Under the pieces are notes generated by a model that was not told the origin of the DNA, did no database searches, and worked only from the letters and a program-made list of their open reading frames with translations. The position numbers and the translations under genes are program-made. 62,274 bases of DNA. Source: Pseudonocardia sp. (lineage in GTDB: Bacteria; Actinomycetota; Actinomycetes; Mycobacteriales; Pseudonocardiaceae). This document shows positions 19,868-30,143 of this stretch, one piece after another (within the stretch, counting starts at the first letter, position 1; every line of letters begins with the position of its first letter). The DNA lies in NCBI RefSeq assembly GCF_025965585.1, contig NZ_JAOPWR010000151.1:1-62274 (forward strand), in the 5' to 3' direction.

Positions 19868-20414
19868 GCTCACGAGGTGCGGCTGGGCCGGCTCGGCGCC
19901 GGAGTACAGCGCCTATCACGACGACGAGTGGGGCCGGCCCCTGCACGGCGTCACCGCGATGTTCGAGCGGCTGAGCCTGGAGGCGTTCCAATCGGGCCTG
20001 TCGTGGATCGTCATCCTGCGCAAGCGCCCGGCGTTCCGGTCCGCGTTCGCGGGCTTCGACCCCGAGGCGGTGGCCCGGTTCGGCGAGTCCGACGTGGAGC
20101 GGCTCCTCGGCGACACCGGGATCGTGCGCAACCGCTCCAAGATCGAGGCCACCGTCCACAATGCGCGTCAGGTGCTCGACCTGGAGACCCCGCTCGACGA
20201 GCTGCTGTGGTCGTTCGCGCCCGACCCGGCCACGCACCACCGCCCGGCCGACCTCTCCGAGGTGCCCGCCACCAGCGCGGAGTCGACGGCCATGGCGAAG
20301 GAGCTCAAGCGGCGCGGGCTGCGTTTCGTCGGGCCGACCACCTGCTACGCCCTCATGCAGGCCGCGGGCCTCGTCGACGACCACGTCCGCGACTGCTGGC
20401 GCGCTGCGTCGTAA
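19860..20414 (+). CDS. tagA: DNA-3-methyladenine glycosylase I (TagA)
   Basis: Base-excision enzyme removing 3-methyladenine from alkylated DNA, 184 residues. CGWAGSAPEYSAYHDDEWGRPLHG is the family N-terminus; FERLSLEAFQSGLSW and LKRRGLRFVGPTTCYALMQAAGLVDDH follow, with conserved Cys/His zinc ligands. The GTG at 19860 overlaps the SRPBCC stop by eight bases; an upstream in-frame start would lie inside that gene. Rv1210 holds the same place in M. tuberculosis. Confidence 0.93.
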   Translation: MGELTRCGWAGSAPEYSAYHDDEWGRPLHGVTAMFERLSLEAFQSGLSWIVILRKRPAFRSAFAGFDPEAVARFGESDVERLLGDTGIVRNRSKIEATVHNARQVLDLETPLDELLWSFAPDPATHHRPADLSEVPATSAESTAMAKELKRRGLRFVGPTTCYALMQAAGLVDDHVRDCWRAAS

Positions 20415-20581
20415 CGGACACGGAGGGTGAACTCACGGGCGGGTTGATCGCTCCGGTTTCGCCCCTGCCCGATGGATGAGGAAAGATGTTCGCAGCATCC
20501 CCGCCGTGCGCTCCCCTCGCGCAGCGGCACCGGCACGACCCGCACGACGACCCGCACCACACAGATGGAGGGAGCAGGAGA

Positions 20582-20749
20582 ATGGCGGCGATGAAGCCCC
20601 GGACCGGTGACGGTCCCCTGGAGGTGACCAAGGAGGGTCGGGGCATCGTGATGCGCGTTCCTCTCGAGGGCGGCGGCCGCCTGGTCGTGGAGATGTCGGC
20701 CGAAGAGGCCAGCGACCTCGGCGACGCCCTGAAGGCCGCCTCCGGCTGA
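20582..20749 (+). CDS. DUF3117 small protein (Rv1211-like)
   Basis: 55 residues, highly conserved in actinobacteria: MAAMKPRTGDGPLEVTKEG, then an acidic helix EEASDLGDALKAA. GGAGCAGGAG precedes the ATG, which settles the start; a longer frame upstream is not conserved. The 167 bases between tagA and this gene show no other feature I can support. Function unknown. A convergent terminator follows. Confidence 0.88.
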   Translation: MAAMKPRTGDGPLEVTKEGRGIVMRVPLEGGGRLVVEMSAEEASDLGDALKAASG

Positions 20750-20762
20750 ACCGATCCGAGAC

Positions 20763-20801
20763 ACGACGGCGCCGGTGCACTCAGTGCACCGGCGCCGTCG
20801 T
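20763..20801. terminator. Convergent hairpin terminator between DUF3117 and glgM
   Basis: A perfect 18-bp stem (20763-20780 with 20784-20801) with a three-base loop TCA. Both flanking genes read toward it, and a stem this long works on both strands. Confidence 0.85.
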
Positions 20802-20839
20802 CGTTCCCGGCCCGGGCGTGGGCGCGGCGGCTGCGCCGG

Positions 20840-22009
20840 TCAGACGAGCGACTCGTAGATCTCCACCGTGCGTGCCGCGGCGGTCTGCCAGGTGAAGTCG
20901 CGCTCGGCCCGCACCCGGCCCTCCGCCCCCATCGCCGCGGCGCGGGCGGGGTCGGCGAGCAGGGTGTTGACCGCGTCGGCGATGCCCGTGCGGAACGTCT
21001 CGACGTCGTGCTCGTCGAAGTGCACGAGCAGGCCCGTCTCGCCGTCGGCCACCACCTCGGGGATGCCCCCGACGTCAGACGCCACGACGGCCGTGCCGCA
21101 GGCCATCGCCTCCAGGTTCACGATGCCCAGCGGCTCGTACACCGACGGGCAGACGAACACGGTGGCCGCGGAGAGCAGCTGACGGATGTCGGCGGTCGGG
21201 AGCATGCCGCGCACCCAGATCACCCCGGGCCGTGACGCACTGAGCTCCGCGACGGCCTTCCCGGTCTCCTCGGCGATCTCCGGGGTGTCCGGCGCACCCG
21301 CGCACAGCACGATCTGGGCGTCGCGATCGATGTGGTGGGCGGCCGCCACGAGGTGGCCGACGCCTTTCTGCCGGGTGATCCGCCCGACGAACACGACGCT
21401 GGGTCGGTCCGGGTCGACGCCGGCCGCGCGCACGGCGTCGCGGGCGGGATCGGGGCGGTAGAAGGTCGTGTCGATGCCGTTGTGCACCACGTGCACGCGC
21501 GCCGGGTCGAGCGCCGGGTAGCAGTCCAGCACGTCGGTGCGCATGCCTGCGCTCACGGCGATGACGGCGTCCGAGTGCTCGTAGGACGTCCGCTCCACCC
21601 ACGAGGAGAGCCGGTACCCGCCACCGAGCTGTTCGGCCTTCCACGGCCGTCTGGGCTCCAGCGAGTGGGCCGTGACGACGTGCGGGGTGCCGTGCAGGAT
21701 CTTCGCGAGGTGGCCGGCCATGTTGGCGTACCAGGTGTGGGAGTGCGCGATGTCCACGCCCTCGAGGGCCGCCACCATCGACAGGTCGACTCCCAGGGTC
21801 TGCAGCGCGGGGTTGGCCTCCGCCAGCGCCCTGGACGGCCGGTGGGCGTACACGCCCGCCCGGCCCTCCCGGGGCTCGCCGAAGCAGTGGACGTCGACGT
21901 CGACGAGGTCGCGCAGCGCCGGGACGAGGTGTTCGACGTGCACCCCCGCCCCGCCGTAGACGTCGGGTGGGTACTCGCGGGTGAGCAGGCCGATGCGCAC
22001 GTTCGGCAC
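20840..22009 (-). CDS. glgM: Alpha-maltose-1-phosphate synthase / glycogen synthase GlgM
   Basis: GT4-type glucosyltransferase, 389 residues, using ADP-glucose. [19 protein letters not shown] is the N-terminal nucleotide-sugar region, [16 protein letters not shown] and [20 protein letters not shown] the donor site with the catalytic Glu pair. Annotated as GlgA in older records; the M. tuberculosis homologue Rv1212c was shown to make maltose-1-phosphate for the GlgE pathway, so GlgM is preferred. The GTG at 22009 starts it. Divergent from glgC over 94 bases. Confidence 0.92.
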   Translation of the reverse strand: MPNVRIGLLTREYPPDVYGGAGVHVEHLVPALRDLVDVDVHCFGEPREGRAGVYAHRPSRALAEANPALQTLGVDLSMVAALEGVDIAHSHTWYANMAGHLAKILHGTPHVVTAHSLEPRRPWKAEQLGGGYRLSSWVERTSYEHSDAVIAVSAGMRTDVLDCYPALDPARVHVVHNGIDTTFYRPDPARDAVRAAGVDPDRPSVVFVGRITRQKGVGHLVAAAHHIDRDAQIVLCAGAPDTPEIAEETGKAVAELSASRPGVIWVRGMLPTADIRQLLSAATVFVCPSVYEPLGIVNLEAMACGTAVVASDVGGIPEVVADGETGLLVHFDEHDVETFRTGIADAVNTLLADPARAAAMGAEGRVRAERDFTWQTAAARTVEIYESLV

Positions 22010-22103
22010 CGTAGGCCATCAGCAGCCTTTCGGGATGAGGAGTTCCCCGCCGTCGCCCGCTCCCTGTGGCCCGGCACGGTGTAGGAGCACTAGGGTCGGC
22101 ACC

Positions 22104-23354
22104 GTGACCGGTGCCCGCATCTCGCCCGCCTCGCCGCGGGGTTTCTCGGCCAACGTGCTGGGCATCGTCCTGGCGGGCGGCGAGGGCAAGCGGCTGTGGC
22201 CGCTCACCGCCGACCGCGCCAAGCCCGGCGTCCCGTTCGGGGGCAACTACCGGCTGATCGACTTCGTGCTGTCCAACCTCGTCAACGCGGGGCTGCACCG
22301 CATCTGCGTGCTCACGCAGTACAAGTCGCACTCGCTCGACCGCCACATCTCCACCACCTGGCGCCTGTCGAGCGTGCTCGGGCAGTACATCACCACTGTG
22401 CCCGCGCAGCAGCGGCTCGGCCGCCGCTGGTACACCGGCAGCGCCGACGCGATCTTCCAGAGCCTCAACCTCGTCTACGACGAGCGGCCGGACTACATCG
22501 CGGTGTTCGGCGCCGACCACGTCTACCGCATGGACCCGGGCCAGATGATCGCCGCGCACATCGAGAGCGGCGCGGGCGTCACCGTCGCCGGCATCCGGGT
22601 GCCCCGCGCGGAGGCCAAGGCGTTCGGCTGCATCGCCTCCGACGAGTCGGGCAGGATCACCGAGTTCCTCGAGAAGCCGTCCGACCCGCCGCACGTGCCC
22701 GACGACCCCGACGTCACGTTCGCGTCGATGGGCAACTACGTGTTCACCACCGAGGCACTGCTCGACGCGCTGCGCGTGGACGCCGAGGACAACGACTCCG
22801 ACCACGACATGGGCGGCGACATCATCCCGCAGCTGGTCGGACGGGGTGAGGCGAACGTCTACGACTTCGCCGACAACGTGGTGCCCGGCGCCACCGACCG
22901 CGACTCGGGCTACTGGCGCGACGTCGGCACGCTCGACGCCTACTACGAGGCGCACACCGACCTGGTGTCGGTGCACCCGATCTTCAATCTCTACAACGAG
23001 CGCTGGCCCATCCGCACGGCCATGGCGCCGCTGCCGCCCGCCAAGTTCGTGGAGGGCGGCATCGCGCAGGACTCGATCGTCGGGGCCGGCACGATCATCT
23101 CCGGCGCCATCGTGCGCCGGTCGGTCATCAGCCCGAACGTCCGCATCGAGGCCGGCGCCGAGGTGTCGGACTCGGTGGTGCTCCCGGGCACCGTCGTGCG
23201 CCGCGGGGCCGTGGTGCGCGGGGCGATCCTCGACAAGAACGTGGTGATCCCCGAGGGAGCCCTCGTGGGGGTGGACCTCGCCATGGACCGCGCCCGCTAC
23301 ACCGTCAGCCAGGGCGGCGTGGTCGTGCTGGGCAAGGGCGCCACCGCCCTCTAG
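22104..23354 (+). CDS. glgC: Glucose-1-phosphate adenylyltransferase GlgC
   Basis: Makes ADP-glucose, the donor for GlgM; 416 residues. [26 protein letters not shown] is the nucleotidyltransferase loop, [11 protein letters not shown] holds a catalytic Asp, and C-terminal beta-helix repeats run from [20 protein letters not shown] on. The GTG at 22104 lies seven bases after TAGGGT (22091-22096), suggesting a leaderless transcript. Its last codons are copied in a 17-bp tandem repeat over the stop. Confidence 0.95.
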   Translation: MTGARISPASPRGFSANVLGIVLAGGEGKRLWPLTADRAKPGVPFGGNYRLIDFVLSNLVNAGLHRICVLTQYKSHSLDRHISTTWRLSSVLGQYITTVPAQQRLGRRWYTGSADAIFQSLNLVYDERPDYIAVFGADHVYRMDPGQMIAAHIESGAGVTVAGIRVPRAEAKAFGCIASDESGRITEFLEKPSDPPHVPDDPDVTFASMGNYVFTTEALLDALRVDAEDNDSDHDMGGDIIPQLVGRGEANVYDFADNVVPGATDRDSGYWRDVGTLDAYYEAHTDLVSVHPIFNLYNERWPIRTAMAPLPPAKFVEGGIAQDSIVGAGTIISGAIVRRSVISPNVRIEAGAEVSDSVVLPGTVVRRGAVVRGAILDKNVVIPEGALVGVDLAMDRARYTVSQGGVVVLGKGATAL

Positions 23355-23372
23355 ACGCCACCGCCCTCTAGA
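23339..23372 (+). repeat. 17-bp perfect tandem duplication across the glgC stop
   Basis: CGCCACCGCCCTCTAGA occurs twice head to tail (23339-23355 and 23356-23372). The first copy holds the last codons and stop of glgC; the second lies outside the gene, so the duplication is silent. Confidence 0.9.
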
Positions 23373-23405
23373 CACCGCCGCGCGAGACACCGCGCCGCGC
23401 GACGC

Positions 23406-24035
23406 TCAGCCGGTCTTCACCGCGGTGAGCACGCCGTCGCCGAGCGGGAGCAGCACCGGCGTCAGGCGCTCGTCATCGCGCACCTGGCGGGCCACCTCCC
23501 GCAGGGCGACGCTGCCGGCGTCCGCCGCGTCGGGATCGAGGGCACCCGGGGCCAGCACGCCCGCGAGCGCCACCACGCCGCCCGTGCGCAGCAGCCGGAC
23601 GGCCTCGTCGAGGTAGCGGGGGTAGTCCACGGCGTCCGCGTCGACGAACACGAGGTCGTAGCCGCCGTCGGTGAGCCGCGGCAGCACCTCGAGGCCCATC
23701 CCGTTGATCAGCCGGAGCCGGGACGGCCCGTGGCCGTCCGCGACGAACGCCGCGCGGGCGGCCTTCTGGTGCTCGGGATCGACGTCGATCGAGGTCAGTA
23801 CCCCGTCGGTGACCATGCCGCGCAGCAGCCACAGCCCGCTCACCCCGGCGCCCGTACCGATCTCCACCACGGCCTTCGCGCCGATCGCGGCCGCCAGGAA
23901 GCGCAGGCCCGTGCCCGCTCCGCCGCTCACCGGGATGCAGCCCAGCTCGTTTCCGCGGGTGCGCGCGGCGACCAGGACGTCGTCCTCGGCGAGGTAGCCT
24001 TCGACGAGCTCGCGCAACGCGTCCGGAGCGGTCAT
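23406..24035 (-). CDS. Class I O-methyltransferase (Rv1220c-like)
   Basis: SAM-dependent enzyme of the catechol/caffeoyl-CoA O-methyltransferase group, 209 residues. VVEIGTGAGVSGLWLLRG is motif I, LVFVDADAVDYPRYLDEAVRLL holds the metal-binding Asp region, GGVVALAGVL follows. ATG at 24035 is preferred over a TTG two codons upstream. Head to head with sigE, as in mycobacteria. Substrate unknown. Confidence 0.9.
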   Translation of the reverse strand: MTAPDALRELVEGYLAEDDVLVAARTRGNELGCIPVSGGAGTGLRFLAAAIGAKAVVEIGTGAGVSGLWLLRGMVTDGVLTSIDVDPEHQKAARAAFVADGHGPSRLRLINGMGLEVLPRLTDGGYDLVFVDADAVDYPRYLDEAVRLLRTGGVVALAGVLAPGALDPDAADAGSVALREVARQVRDDERLTPVLLPLGDGVLTAVKTG

Positions 24036-24165
24036 GGTCAAGAGGCTACTGGGCGGTGGTCGTGCTCCGCATTCACAGACTCTTCTCAGACCGTTCTCAC
24101 ACGTCTGTCACGGGGGTAGGGCACGTTGTGTGGTGTCGGCCTGGGTCGTAGGTCGGTGAGGAACC

Positions 24166-24192
24166 GGGAACATTCGGATCCGGAACCTCGTT
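24166..24192 (+). promoter_or_regulatory. ECF-type promoter of sigE
   Basis: GGGAAC (24166-24171), 17 bases, then CGTT (24189-24192), which fits the GGGAAC/CGTT consensus known for SigE/SigH-type ECF factors. It lies 42 bases before the sigE ATG, so an autoregulated or SigH-driven start is likely. A second GGAACC at 24160 has less suitable spacing. Confidence 0.55.
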
Positions 24193-24233
24193 CTCTCGAC
24201 GGCACGACCCGCCGTAGGAGGTGCGACCCGACG

Positions 24234-24854
24234 ATGACCGAGGGCTCAGCCACAGTGCTGGACGCAACAGCGCCCGTAGGCACGGTGCTGCCCGGCGAGG
24301 GCGCCGAATGGACGCCGCCGAGCTGGGACGAGGTCGTCCGTGAACACGGCGACCGCGTCTACCGCCTCGCCTACCGCCTCACCGGCAACCAGCACGACGC
24401 CGAGGACCTCACCCAGGAGACGTTCGTCCGGGTGTTCCGGTCGCTCGCGTCCTACAAGCCCGGCACGTTCGAGGGCTGGCTGCACCGGATCACCACCAAC
24501 CTGTTCCTGGACATGGTGCGTCGCCGCGCCCGGATCCGGATGGAGGCGCTGCCCGACGACTCGGACCGCATCCCCGGCCAGGGGCCCGAGCCCGAGCAGG
24601 TCTTCTCCGAGACCCACCTCGACCCGATGCTCCAGGCCGCGCTCGACGAGCTGCCGCCGGAGTTCCGCGCCGCGGTCGTGCTCTGTGACGTGGAGGGCCT
24701 GTCCTACGAGGAGATCGGGGCCACCCTCGGGGTCAAACTGGGTACGGTGAGAAGCAGGATCCACCGCGGCCGGGCCGCACTGCGCAACTCCCTGGAGCGG
24801 CGCAGGGCCGAGTCGACGGTGGCGTCCGAGCAACTGGAGGAGGTTCGCGGGTGA
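24234..24854 (+). CDS. sigE: ECF sigma factor SigE
   Basis: 206 residues. Region 2: [31 protein letters not shown]; region 4: [24 protein letters not shown] and [16 protein letters not shown]. The ATG at 24234 has TAGGAGG 12 bases upstream; in-frame codons further up are not conserved. Envelope-stress sigma in mycobacteria, controlled by RseA encoded next (stop overlaps its GTG) and acting with HtrA downstream. An ECF-type promoter precedes it. Confidence 0.94.
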   Translation: MTEGSATVLDATAPVGTVLPGEGAEWTPPSWDEVVREHGDRVYRLAYRLTGNQHDAEDLTQETFVRVFRSLASYKPGTFEGWLHRITTNLFLDMVRRRARIRMEALPDDSDRIPGQGPEPEQVFSETHLDPMLQAALDELPPEFRAAVVLCDVEGLSYEEIGATLGVKLGTVRSRIHRGRAALRNSLERRRAESTVASEQLEEVRG

Positions 24855-25531
24855 CAGTCGAGGGTCGACGGTTCTCGGTGACACTGCCGGACTGGGGGCA
24901 GGACCACCTGTCCCCGGAGGCCGTGGCCGCGTTCGTGGACGACGAGCTCGCCGACGGCCCCTTCGACCGTGCCACCCGGCATCTCGACGCCTGTCCGGAC
25001 TGCGCGAACCAGGTGGCCGCGCAGGGGCAGGCCCGCTATGCCCTGCGCTCCGCGGGCGGCCCCAGCATGCCGTCCTCGCTGCTGAGCAGCCTCTGCTCCA
25101 TCCCGCAGGACACCGATCTCTCCGATCTCCCCGACGCCCCCGCCGGCCTGGCCGTCACCCCCGACGGCACGCTCGTCTCGGTGCTGCGTCCCGAGCGGGT
25201 CGCTCCGGCGGCCGCCGCACCGGGCCTGTCGGGCCACCACGGACGCCGTCCGCCGTCGCGCCGCCTGCGCTTCGGTGCCGGAGCGGCCATGTCGGGCCTC
25301 GCGCTGGGTGCCATCGCACTCGGAGCCACCGGCGTGGCCAGCGACGCACCCGCCCACACCCCGCCGCGCGGGGTCTTCGACGGCTCCGTCCTCGGCGGCT
25401 CGGTCGTCGACGCGCAGCTGCGCATCACGCCCGCCACCGGATCCAGCCCCGCCACCGGATCCAGCCCCACCACCGAGGCCCCGGTCGACCAGCTCTACCA
25501 CGTCCCGGGCTCCTTCCTGCGCCTGCCCTGA
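24851..25531 (+). CDS. rseA: Zinc anti-sigma factor RseA
   Basis: 226 residues. The ZAS motif HLDACPDC (H-x3-C-x2-C) near residues 38-46 marks an anti-sigma domain binding SigE. A hydrophobic segment ([19 protein letters not shown]) near residue 150 suggests one membrane span, followed by a Ser/Thr/Pro-rich exterior tail with a repeated ATGSSP. Start GTG overlaps sigE. In mycobacteria RseA is degraded on stress to free SigE. Confidence 0.9.
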   Translation: MTVEGRRFSVTLPDWGQDHLSPEAVAAFVDDELADGPFDRATRHLDACPDCANQVAAQGQARYALRSAGGPSMPSSLLSSLCSIPQDTDLSDLPDAPAGLAVTPDGTLVSVLRPERVAPAAAAPGLSGHHGRRPPSRRLRFGAGAAMSGLALGAIALGATGVASDAPAHTPPRGVFDGSVLGGSVVDAQLRITPATGSSPATGSSPTTEAPVDQLYHVPGSFLRLP

Positions 25532-25576
25532 TCGGGCACCCGGCTACGTGGACTTCACCGCCGTTGAGGCACCCTC

Positions 25577-27160
25577 ATGGGCAGTCCCGTCCGCACCCCT
25601 GTCCAGGAGCGTCCCGCCGCGATGAACGAGCCCAGCCCCGCGGAGGAGCCCGTTCCGGCCGACGGTGAGCCACCCCGGCTCGGTCCGCGGCCGCTGTCCC
25701 GCCCGGTGGTCGACGAGGGCATCGCGCAGGTCTTCGGGCGTCCCGAGGGTGTCGAGGGCGGGTTCGCGTCGCCACCCGGGTCCACGGCCGCACCGCGCAC
25801 CGCGCTCGCCCCGCCCCCGCACGCCGCGCTGGCCGTGGCGTTCGGGCGTCCCGAGCTGGGCGGCGACGCCCCGGCGGAGTCGCTGCAACGGCCCCCCACG
25901 AACGGGCACGGCCCGGCCGGCGGGGACGAGCCGTTCTGGGACGCCGACGCCGACCGCGATCCCTGGCGCGACCCGGACAGCACCGTGGCGCTGGGCGCAC
26001 CGGCGGAGTCCGGCGCATCGGCGGCGGAGGCCCCGCGCGGTCCAGGTGCCCGGCTGAGCCTTCGCGAGGTGCTGTTCGGGCGCCGCGTGCACCCCCGGGC
26101 CCTCGCCGTGCTGGCCGTCCTCGCGCTGCTGGTCGGAGCGGCGGGTGGGCTCGTCGGGCGCTACACGGCCGAGGGCGCGGCCAGCCTCACCGAACCGGAT
26201 CCCACCATCACGCAGGCGCTCCCGGGCAAGGAGCGGCCTCCCGGGTCGGTGGCCGACATCGCCCAGCGCACCGTGCCCGCCGTGGTCTCCATCGAGGTCC
26301 GGGTCGGCGACCAGGGCGGCAGTGGGTCGGGCGTGGTGATCGACCCGTCGGGCTACGTGCTCACGAACAACCATGTCGTCTCCGCGGCCGTCGGGGCCGA
26401 CGGCGCGTCCATCGAGGCGATCTTCCACGACGGCACGCGCACCCCGGCCCGCATCGTCGGCCGCGACCCCAAGACCGACCTCGCCGTGGTCAAGGTGAAC
26501 GTCGCCAACCCGGTGGTGGCCACGATCGGCTCGTCGGCGGGGCTCGCCGTCGGCGACGGCGTGATCGCCATCGGCTCGCCGTTCGGCCTGGCCGGCACCG
26601 TCACCGACGGCATCGTCAGCGCGGTCAACCGGCCCGTCCGGCTCGACGGCGGCGGCAGCGACACCAACGCGGTGATCGACGCGATCCAGACCGACGCGGC
26701 GATCAACCCCGGCAACTCCGGCGGCCCCCTCGTCGACTCCACCGGCGCCGTCGTGGGCATCAACACCGCCATCCGCAGCCTCGGGCAGGGCGACACCGGC
26801 GGTGAGGGCGGCTCGATCGGGCTCGGCTTCGCCATCCCCATCGACAGCGCCCGCGTCATCGCCGACGAGCTGATCAGGACCGGGGTGGTCAAGCACGCCG
26901 AGATCGGTGTCAACGCCCGCTCGGTCAGCGACTCCACCTCCGACGGCGCGCAGGTGGAGAACGTGCAGGCCGGTGGGGCGGCGGCGAAGGCCGGCATCGT
27001 CGAGGGCGACGTCATCGTCAAGGTCGGCGACCGCACCATCGGCGGCGCGGACGAGCTCGCCGTGGCCGTCTCGGAGCGCAAACCGGGCGACACCGTGCAG
27101 GTGCAGGTCCTGCGCGACGGACGTCCGCTGTCGTTGCCCGTGGTGTTGACCTCGGACTGA
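25577..27160 (+). CDS. htrA: HtrA/DegP-type membrane-anchored serine protease
   Basis: 527 residues: long Pro/Ala-rich cytoplasmic N-terminus, a membrane helix ([19 protein letters not shown], about 174-193), a trypsin-like domain and a C-terminal PDZ domain. Catalytic His in NNHVVS (about 268), Asp in KTDLAVVKV (about 300), Ser in [10 protein letters not shown] (about 380). PDZ begins near [15 protein letters not shown] at 25577 is used; ATG at 25622 with an upstream AGGAG is a fair alternative. Sits with sigE/rseA as in Rv1221-Rv1224. Confidence 0.93.
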   Translation: MGSPVRTPVQERPAAMNEPSPAEEPVPADGEPPRLGPRPLSRPVVDEGIAQVFGRPEGVEGGFASPPGSTAAPRTALAPPPHAALAVAFGRPELGGDAPAESLQRPPTNGHGPAGGDEPFWDADADRDPWRDPDSTVALGAPAESGASAAEAPRGPGARLSLREVLFGRRVHPRALAVLAVLALLVGAAGGLVGRYTAEGAASLTEPDPTITQALPGKERPPGSVADIAQRTVPAVVSIEVRVGDQGGSGSGVVIDPSGYVLTNNHVVSAAVGADGASIEAIFHDGTRTPARIVGRDPKTDLAVVKVNVANPVVATIGSSAGLAVGDGVIAIGSPFGLAGTVTDGIVSAVNRPVRLDGGGSDTNAVIDAIQTDAAINPGNSGGPLVDSTGAVVGINTAIRSLGQGDTGGEGGSIGLGFAIPIDSARVIADELIRTGVVKHAEIGVNARSVSDSTSDGAQVENVQAGGAAAKAGIVEGDVIVKVGDRTIGGADELAVAVSERKPGDTVQVQVLRDGRPLSLPVVLTSD

Positions 27161-27174
27161 CGTACGCTGACCCC

Positions 27175-27597
27175 ATGTTCGAGAGCGTCGGCTGGGGAGA
27201 GATCCTCGTCCTGATCGTGGCCGGTCTCTTCATCCTGGGCCCTGAGCGGCTCCCCGGCGCTGCGGCCTGGCTGGGCCGTTCCATCCGGCAGGTCAAGGAG
27301 TACGCCAGCGGCGCCAAGGAGCAGCTGCGCGGCGAGCTCGGGCCCGAGTTCGACGAGCTGCGCAAGCCGCTCGAGGAGCTGCGGGGCCTGCGGAACTTCA
27401 ACCCGCGCACCGCCGCCACCAACGCCCTGTTCGGCGACGACCAGCCGGTGAAGCCCAACGGCTTCGGCACCGCCCCGCAGAGCGCGACGAACGGCGCCAA
27501 CGGTTCCACCAACGGCGGCGGCATCGACATGACGAAGCCCGCCCCGAAGGCGCTGGAGAAGAACGAGCGCCCCCCGATCGACGACGACGCCACGTAG
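27175..27597 (+). CDS. tatB: Twin-arginine translocase subunit TatB
   Basis: 140 residues. Short periplasmic start, one helix ([20 protein letters not shown]), hinge with the conserved GPERLP, then an amphipathic helix and a polar Asn/Gly-rich tail. The ATG follows TACGCT by six bases, within a 14-base gap from htrA. Accepts folded twin-arginine substrates with TatC; tatA/tatC are not in the window. Confidence 0.93.
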   Translation: MFESVGWGEILVLIVAGLFILGPERLPGAAAWLGRSIRQVKEYASGAKEQLRGELGPEFDELRKPLEELRGLRNFNPRTAATNALFGDDQPVKPNGFGTAPQSATNGANGSTNGGGIDMTKPAPKALEKNERPPIDDDAT

Positions 27598-27628
27598 GCG
27601 CCGTCGCCGGTCTCGTCGGTCGGTCTCG

Positions 27629-29059
27629 TCAGCCGGCGAGCAGCGGGGGACGCCGCAGGTGCCAGTCCGTCGCCTGCTGGTACGCGTGGGCCGCCGCGAG
27701 CACCGCGCCGTCCGCGTGGCGGGGGCCGACGATCTGCAGGCCCACCGGGAGCTGCCCGCCCGGTCCCGGCACGAACCCGCACGGCACGCTCGCGGCCGGC
27801 TGCTGGGTCATGTTGAACGGATAGGTGAACGGCGTCCAGGACGTCCAGCGCTCGCGCGGCCAGCCCGCCGGCACCTCCACGCCCTTCTCGAACGCCGGGA
27901 TCGGCAGCGTCGGGGTGAGCAGCAGGTCGTAGCGGGAGTGGAACTCGCCCATGAGGATGCCGAGCTCGTTGCGCACGGCCATCGCGCCGAGGTACTCGAG
28001 TGCCGAGGTGCGCGCGCCCTGCTCGGCCACCTCGACGAGACCCGGGTCCATCCGCGCCCGCTGCTCGGGTGTCACGTTCTCGATCGACTTCGCGGCGCCT
28101 GCGAACCAGAGCGTCTCGAACGCCGCGACGGGGTCGGCGAACCCGGGCTCGGCCTCCTCGACCCGCGCGCCGAGGGCGGCGAACACCTCCACCGCCGCGG
28201 CGAACGCGGCCGCGACACCGGGGTCGACCTGCGCGTACCCGAGCGCCGGGCTGACGGCGATGCGCAGCCCCGCCATCGGGTCCCCGAGCCGCTCGACGGT
28301 CGAGGTTGGCGGCGCGAGCGCCCACGGGTCACGGGGGTCGGCGCCGCACATGACGTCGAGCAGCAGCGCCGCGTCGGCGGCCGTGCGCGTCATCGGGCCG
28401 GCGTGCGCGAGCGTGCCGAACGGGCTGGCCGGGTAGAGCGGAGCGCGCCCGTAGGTCGGCTTGATCGTGCTGATGCCGCTGAAGCCGGCCGGGATGCGCA
28501 CCGAGCCACCGCCGTCGGTGCCCAATGAGAGCGGCGCCATTCCGAGCGCGACGGCCGCGGCGCTGCCGCCCGACGAGCCTCCGGACGTGCGTGACGGGTC
28601 CCACGGGTTCCCGGTGACGCCCGTCAGCGGGTTGTCGGTGACGCCCTTCCAGCCGAGCTCCGGGGTGGTGGTCTTGCCGACGACCACCCCGCCGTGGGCG
28701 AGCACCCGCGCGACGACGGGCGCGTCGACGTCCCACGGCCCGGCGGGGTCGATCGAGTGCGAGCCGCGCAGCGTGGGCAGGGCCCGGGTGAGGAACAGGT
28801 CCTTCACCGACACCGGCACGCCGTCGAGGCGGCCCTGCGGCTCGCCCCGCTGCCAGCGCTTCTCCGACGCCCGCGCGGCGTCCAGAGCGGCGTCCGCGTC
28901 GAGCAGGCAGAACGCGTTGACCTCAGGGTCGAGCCGGACGATGCGGTCGAGTACGGCCTGGGTGGCGGTGACGGGGGAGAGGTCGCCGGTCCGGTACGCG
29001 GCGAGCAGCTCGGCCGCGGTGAGGTCGGCCGCGCTGCGGGCGACGGTCGGGCTGGTCAT
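27629..29059 (-). CDS. Amidase signature family hydrolase
   Basis: 476 residues, Ser-cisSer-Lys amidase fold: VSVKDLFLT (catalytic Lys), TSGGSSGGSAAAVALGM (cis-Ser) and SLGTDGGGSVRIPAGFSG (nucleophile Ser and oxyanion hole). The ATG at 29059 overlaps the stop of the dehydrogenase gene (ATGA), so the two form an operon. Family members cut aliphatic or aryl amides; the context suggests a step in a catabolic route for an amide-containing compound. GatA is unlikely because GatB/GatC are absent. Confidence 0.88.
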   Translation of the reverse strand: MTSPTVARSAADLTAAELLAAYRTGDLSPVTATQAVLDRIVRLDPEVNAFCLLDADAALDAARASEKRWQRGEPQGRLDGVPVSVKDLFLTRALPTLRGSHSIDPAGPWDVDAPVVARVLAHGGVVVGKTTTPELGWKGVTDNPLTGVTGNPWDPSRTSGGSSGGSAAAVALGMAPLSLGTDGGGSVRIPAGFSGISTIKPTYGRAPLYPASPFGTLAHAGPMTRTAADAALLLDVMCGADPRDPWALAPPTSTVERLGDPMAGLRIAVSPALGYAQVDPGVAAAFAAAVEVFAALGARVEEAEPGFADPVAAFETLWFAGAAKSIENVTPEQRARMDPGLVEVAEQGARTSALEYLGAMAVRNELGILMGEFHSRYDLLLTPTLPIPAFEKGVEVPAGWPRERWTSWTPFTYPFNMTQQPAASVPCGFVPGPGGQLPVGLQIVGPRHADGAVLAAAHAYQQATDWHLRRPPLLAG

Positions 29060-30081
29060 GAGGAACCTCCGCTGCCGATGGACGGGCTCGTGACCTCGCC
29101 CGAGGTGACGTAGCCGAGCGACTTGTCCACCACGTTGTGGAGGGGGTCGCCCGCGCGGTAGCGGGCGAGGTTGGCGGTGAACACGTCGGCGAGCGCGTCG
29201 CGCCAGCCGACGGTGTCCCCCGATATGTGCGGCGAGACGATCACGCCAGGCAGGTCCCACAGGGGAGAGTCCGCCACGAGCGGCTCCTGCGCCACCACGT
29301 CGAGTGCGGCACCGGCGATCCGGCCCTCGCGCAGCGCGTCGACCAGATCGGGTTCGACGACGAGGCCGCCGCGCCCGACGTTGATCACGCGGGCGCTCGG
29401 GGGTAGCGCGGCGAGCGCGGCGGCGTCGAGCATGCCGCGGGTGGCGTCGGTGAGCGGCGCGGCGAGCACCAGCCAGTCGGTGCGGGGGAGCATCTCGGGC
29501 AGGGCGTCGAACGCGTGGATGCCCTCGGCCGCGCGGCGCCCGACCAGGTCGACGGCGATCCCGACGGCACCGAGCATCCGGGCGATCGCGTGCCCGATCG
29601 GCCCGCTCCCGACCACCACGGCACGCGTGCCCGCCACGCCCTGGGTCTCGCGATGGCGCCACGCGTGCTGCGCCTGCGCCGCGAGCGTGCCGCCGAGGTC
29701 CTTGGCCATCGCGAGCACCAGCCCCAGCACGTACTCGGCCATCGGCACGTCGAACACGCCGCGGGAGTTGGTGAGTACGACGTCGGAGTCCAGCAGGCCG
29801 GGGAACATCAGCCGGTCGACGCCCGCGCTGGCGGTGTGCACCCAGCGCAGGGCGCTCGTGTCGGTGCCGGGCCAGGCGTCGCGGACGGCGTCGGAGAGGA
29901 AGTCCCAGACGAGCAGCACCTCCGTGCCGGGCAGCGCCGCCGCCAGCGAGGCGGCGTCGGTGACGAGGCGCGGGGCATCGAGACCGAGGGAGCGGGCAGG
30001 GTCGTCGGCGGCGTGCAGCACGGTGACCGTCGGCAGTGACGTCGTTCGACTGGTGGGCCGCTGAGCTGCGGAAACGGGCAA
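29056..30081 (-). CDS. D-2-hydroxyacid dehydrogenase, NAD(P)-dependent
   Basis: 341 residues, two-domain fold. VVVGSGPIGHAIARMLGAVG is the dinucleotide-binding loop, INVGRGGLVVEPDLVDALREG and LDVVAQEPL hold the catalytic Arg/Glu region, SPHISGDT carries the His. It reduces a 2-oxo acid or oxidises a 2-hydroxy acid. The N-terminal 20 residues are poorly conserved, so a start a few codons in is possible. Reads away from the DUF3830 operon over a shared promoter region at about 30116-30154. Confidence 0.87.
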   Translation of the reverse strand: MPVSAAQRPTSRTTSLPTVTVLHAADDPARSLGLDAPRLVTDAASLAAALPGTEVLLVWDFLSDAVRDAWPGTDTSALRWVHTASAGVDRLMFPGLLDSDVVLTNSRGVFDVPMAEYVLGLVLAMAKDLGGTLAAQAQHAWRHRETQGVAGTRAVVVGSGPIGHAIARMLGAVGIAVDLVGRRAAEGIHAFDALPEMLPRTDWLVLAAPLTDATRGMLDAAALAALPPSARVINVGRGGLVVEPDLVDALREGRIAGAALDVVAQEPLVADSPLWDLPGVIVSPHISGDTVGWRDALADVFTANLARYRAGDPLHNVVDKSLGYVTSGEVTSPSIGSGGSS

Positions 30082-30115
30082 GCGAGGCGTCCTTCCGGGC
30101 GTCGGGCCCTGATGT

Positions 30116-30143
30116 TTGACACGTTAGGAACCTCTCGTATGAT
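30116..30143 (+). promoter_or_regulatory. Sigma-70 type promoter of the DUF3830 operon
   Basis: TTGACA (30116-30121), 16 bases, TATGAT (30138-30143): the best vegetative promoter in the window. The operator palindrome starts inside its -10 box. Confidence 0.75.

Noticed and set aside
27146..27168. TTGACC/TACGCT promoter before tatB
   Set aside because: The spacing is 11 bases, too short for a sigma-70 promoter; only the -10-like box is retained.
27598..27628. Possible hairpin between tatB and the amidase gene
   Set aside because: Only six pairs with a 20-base loop.
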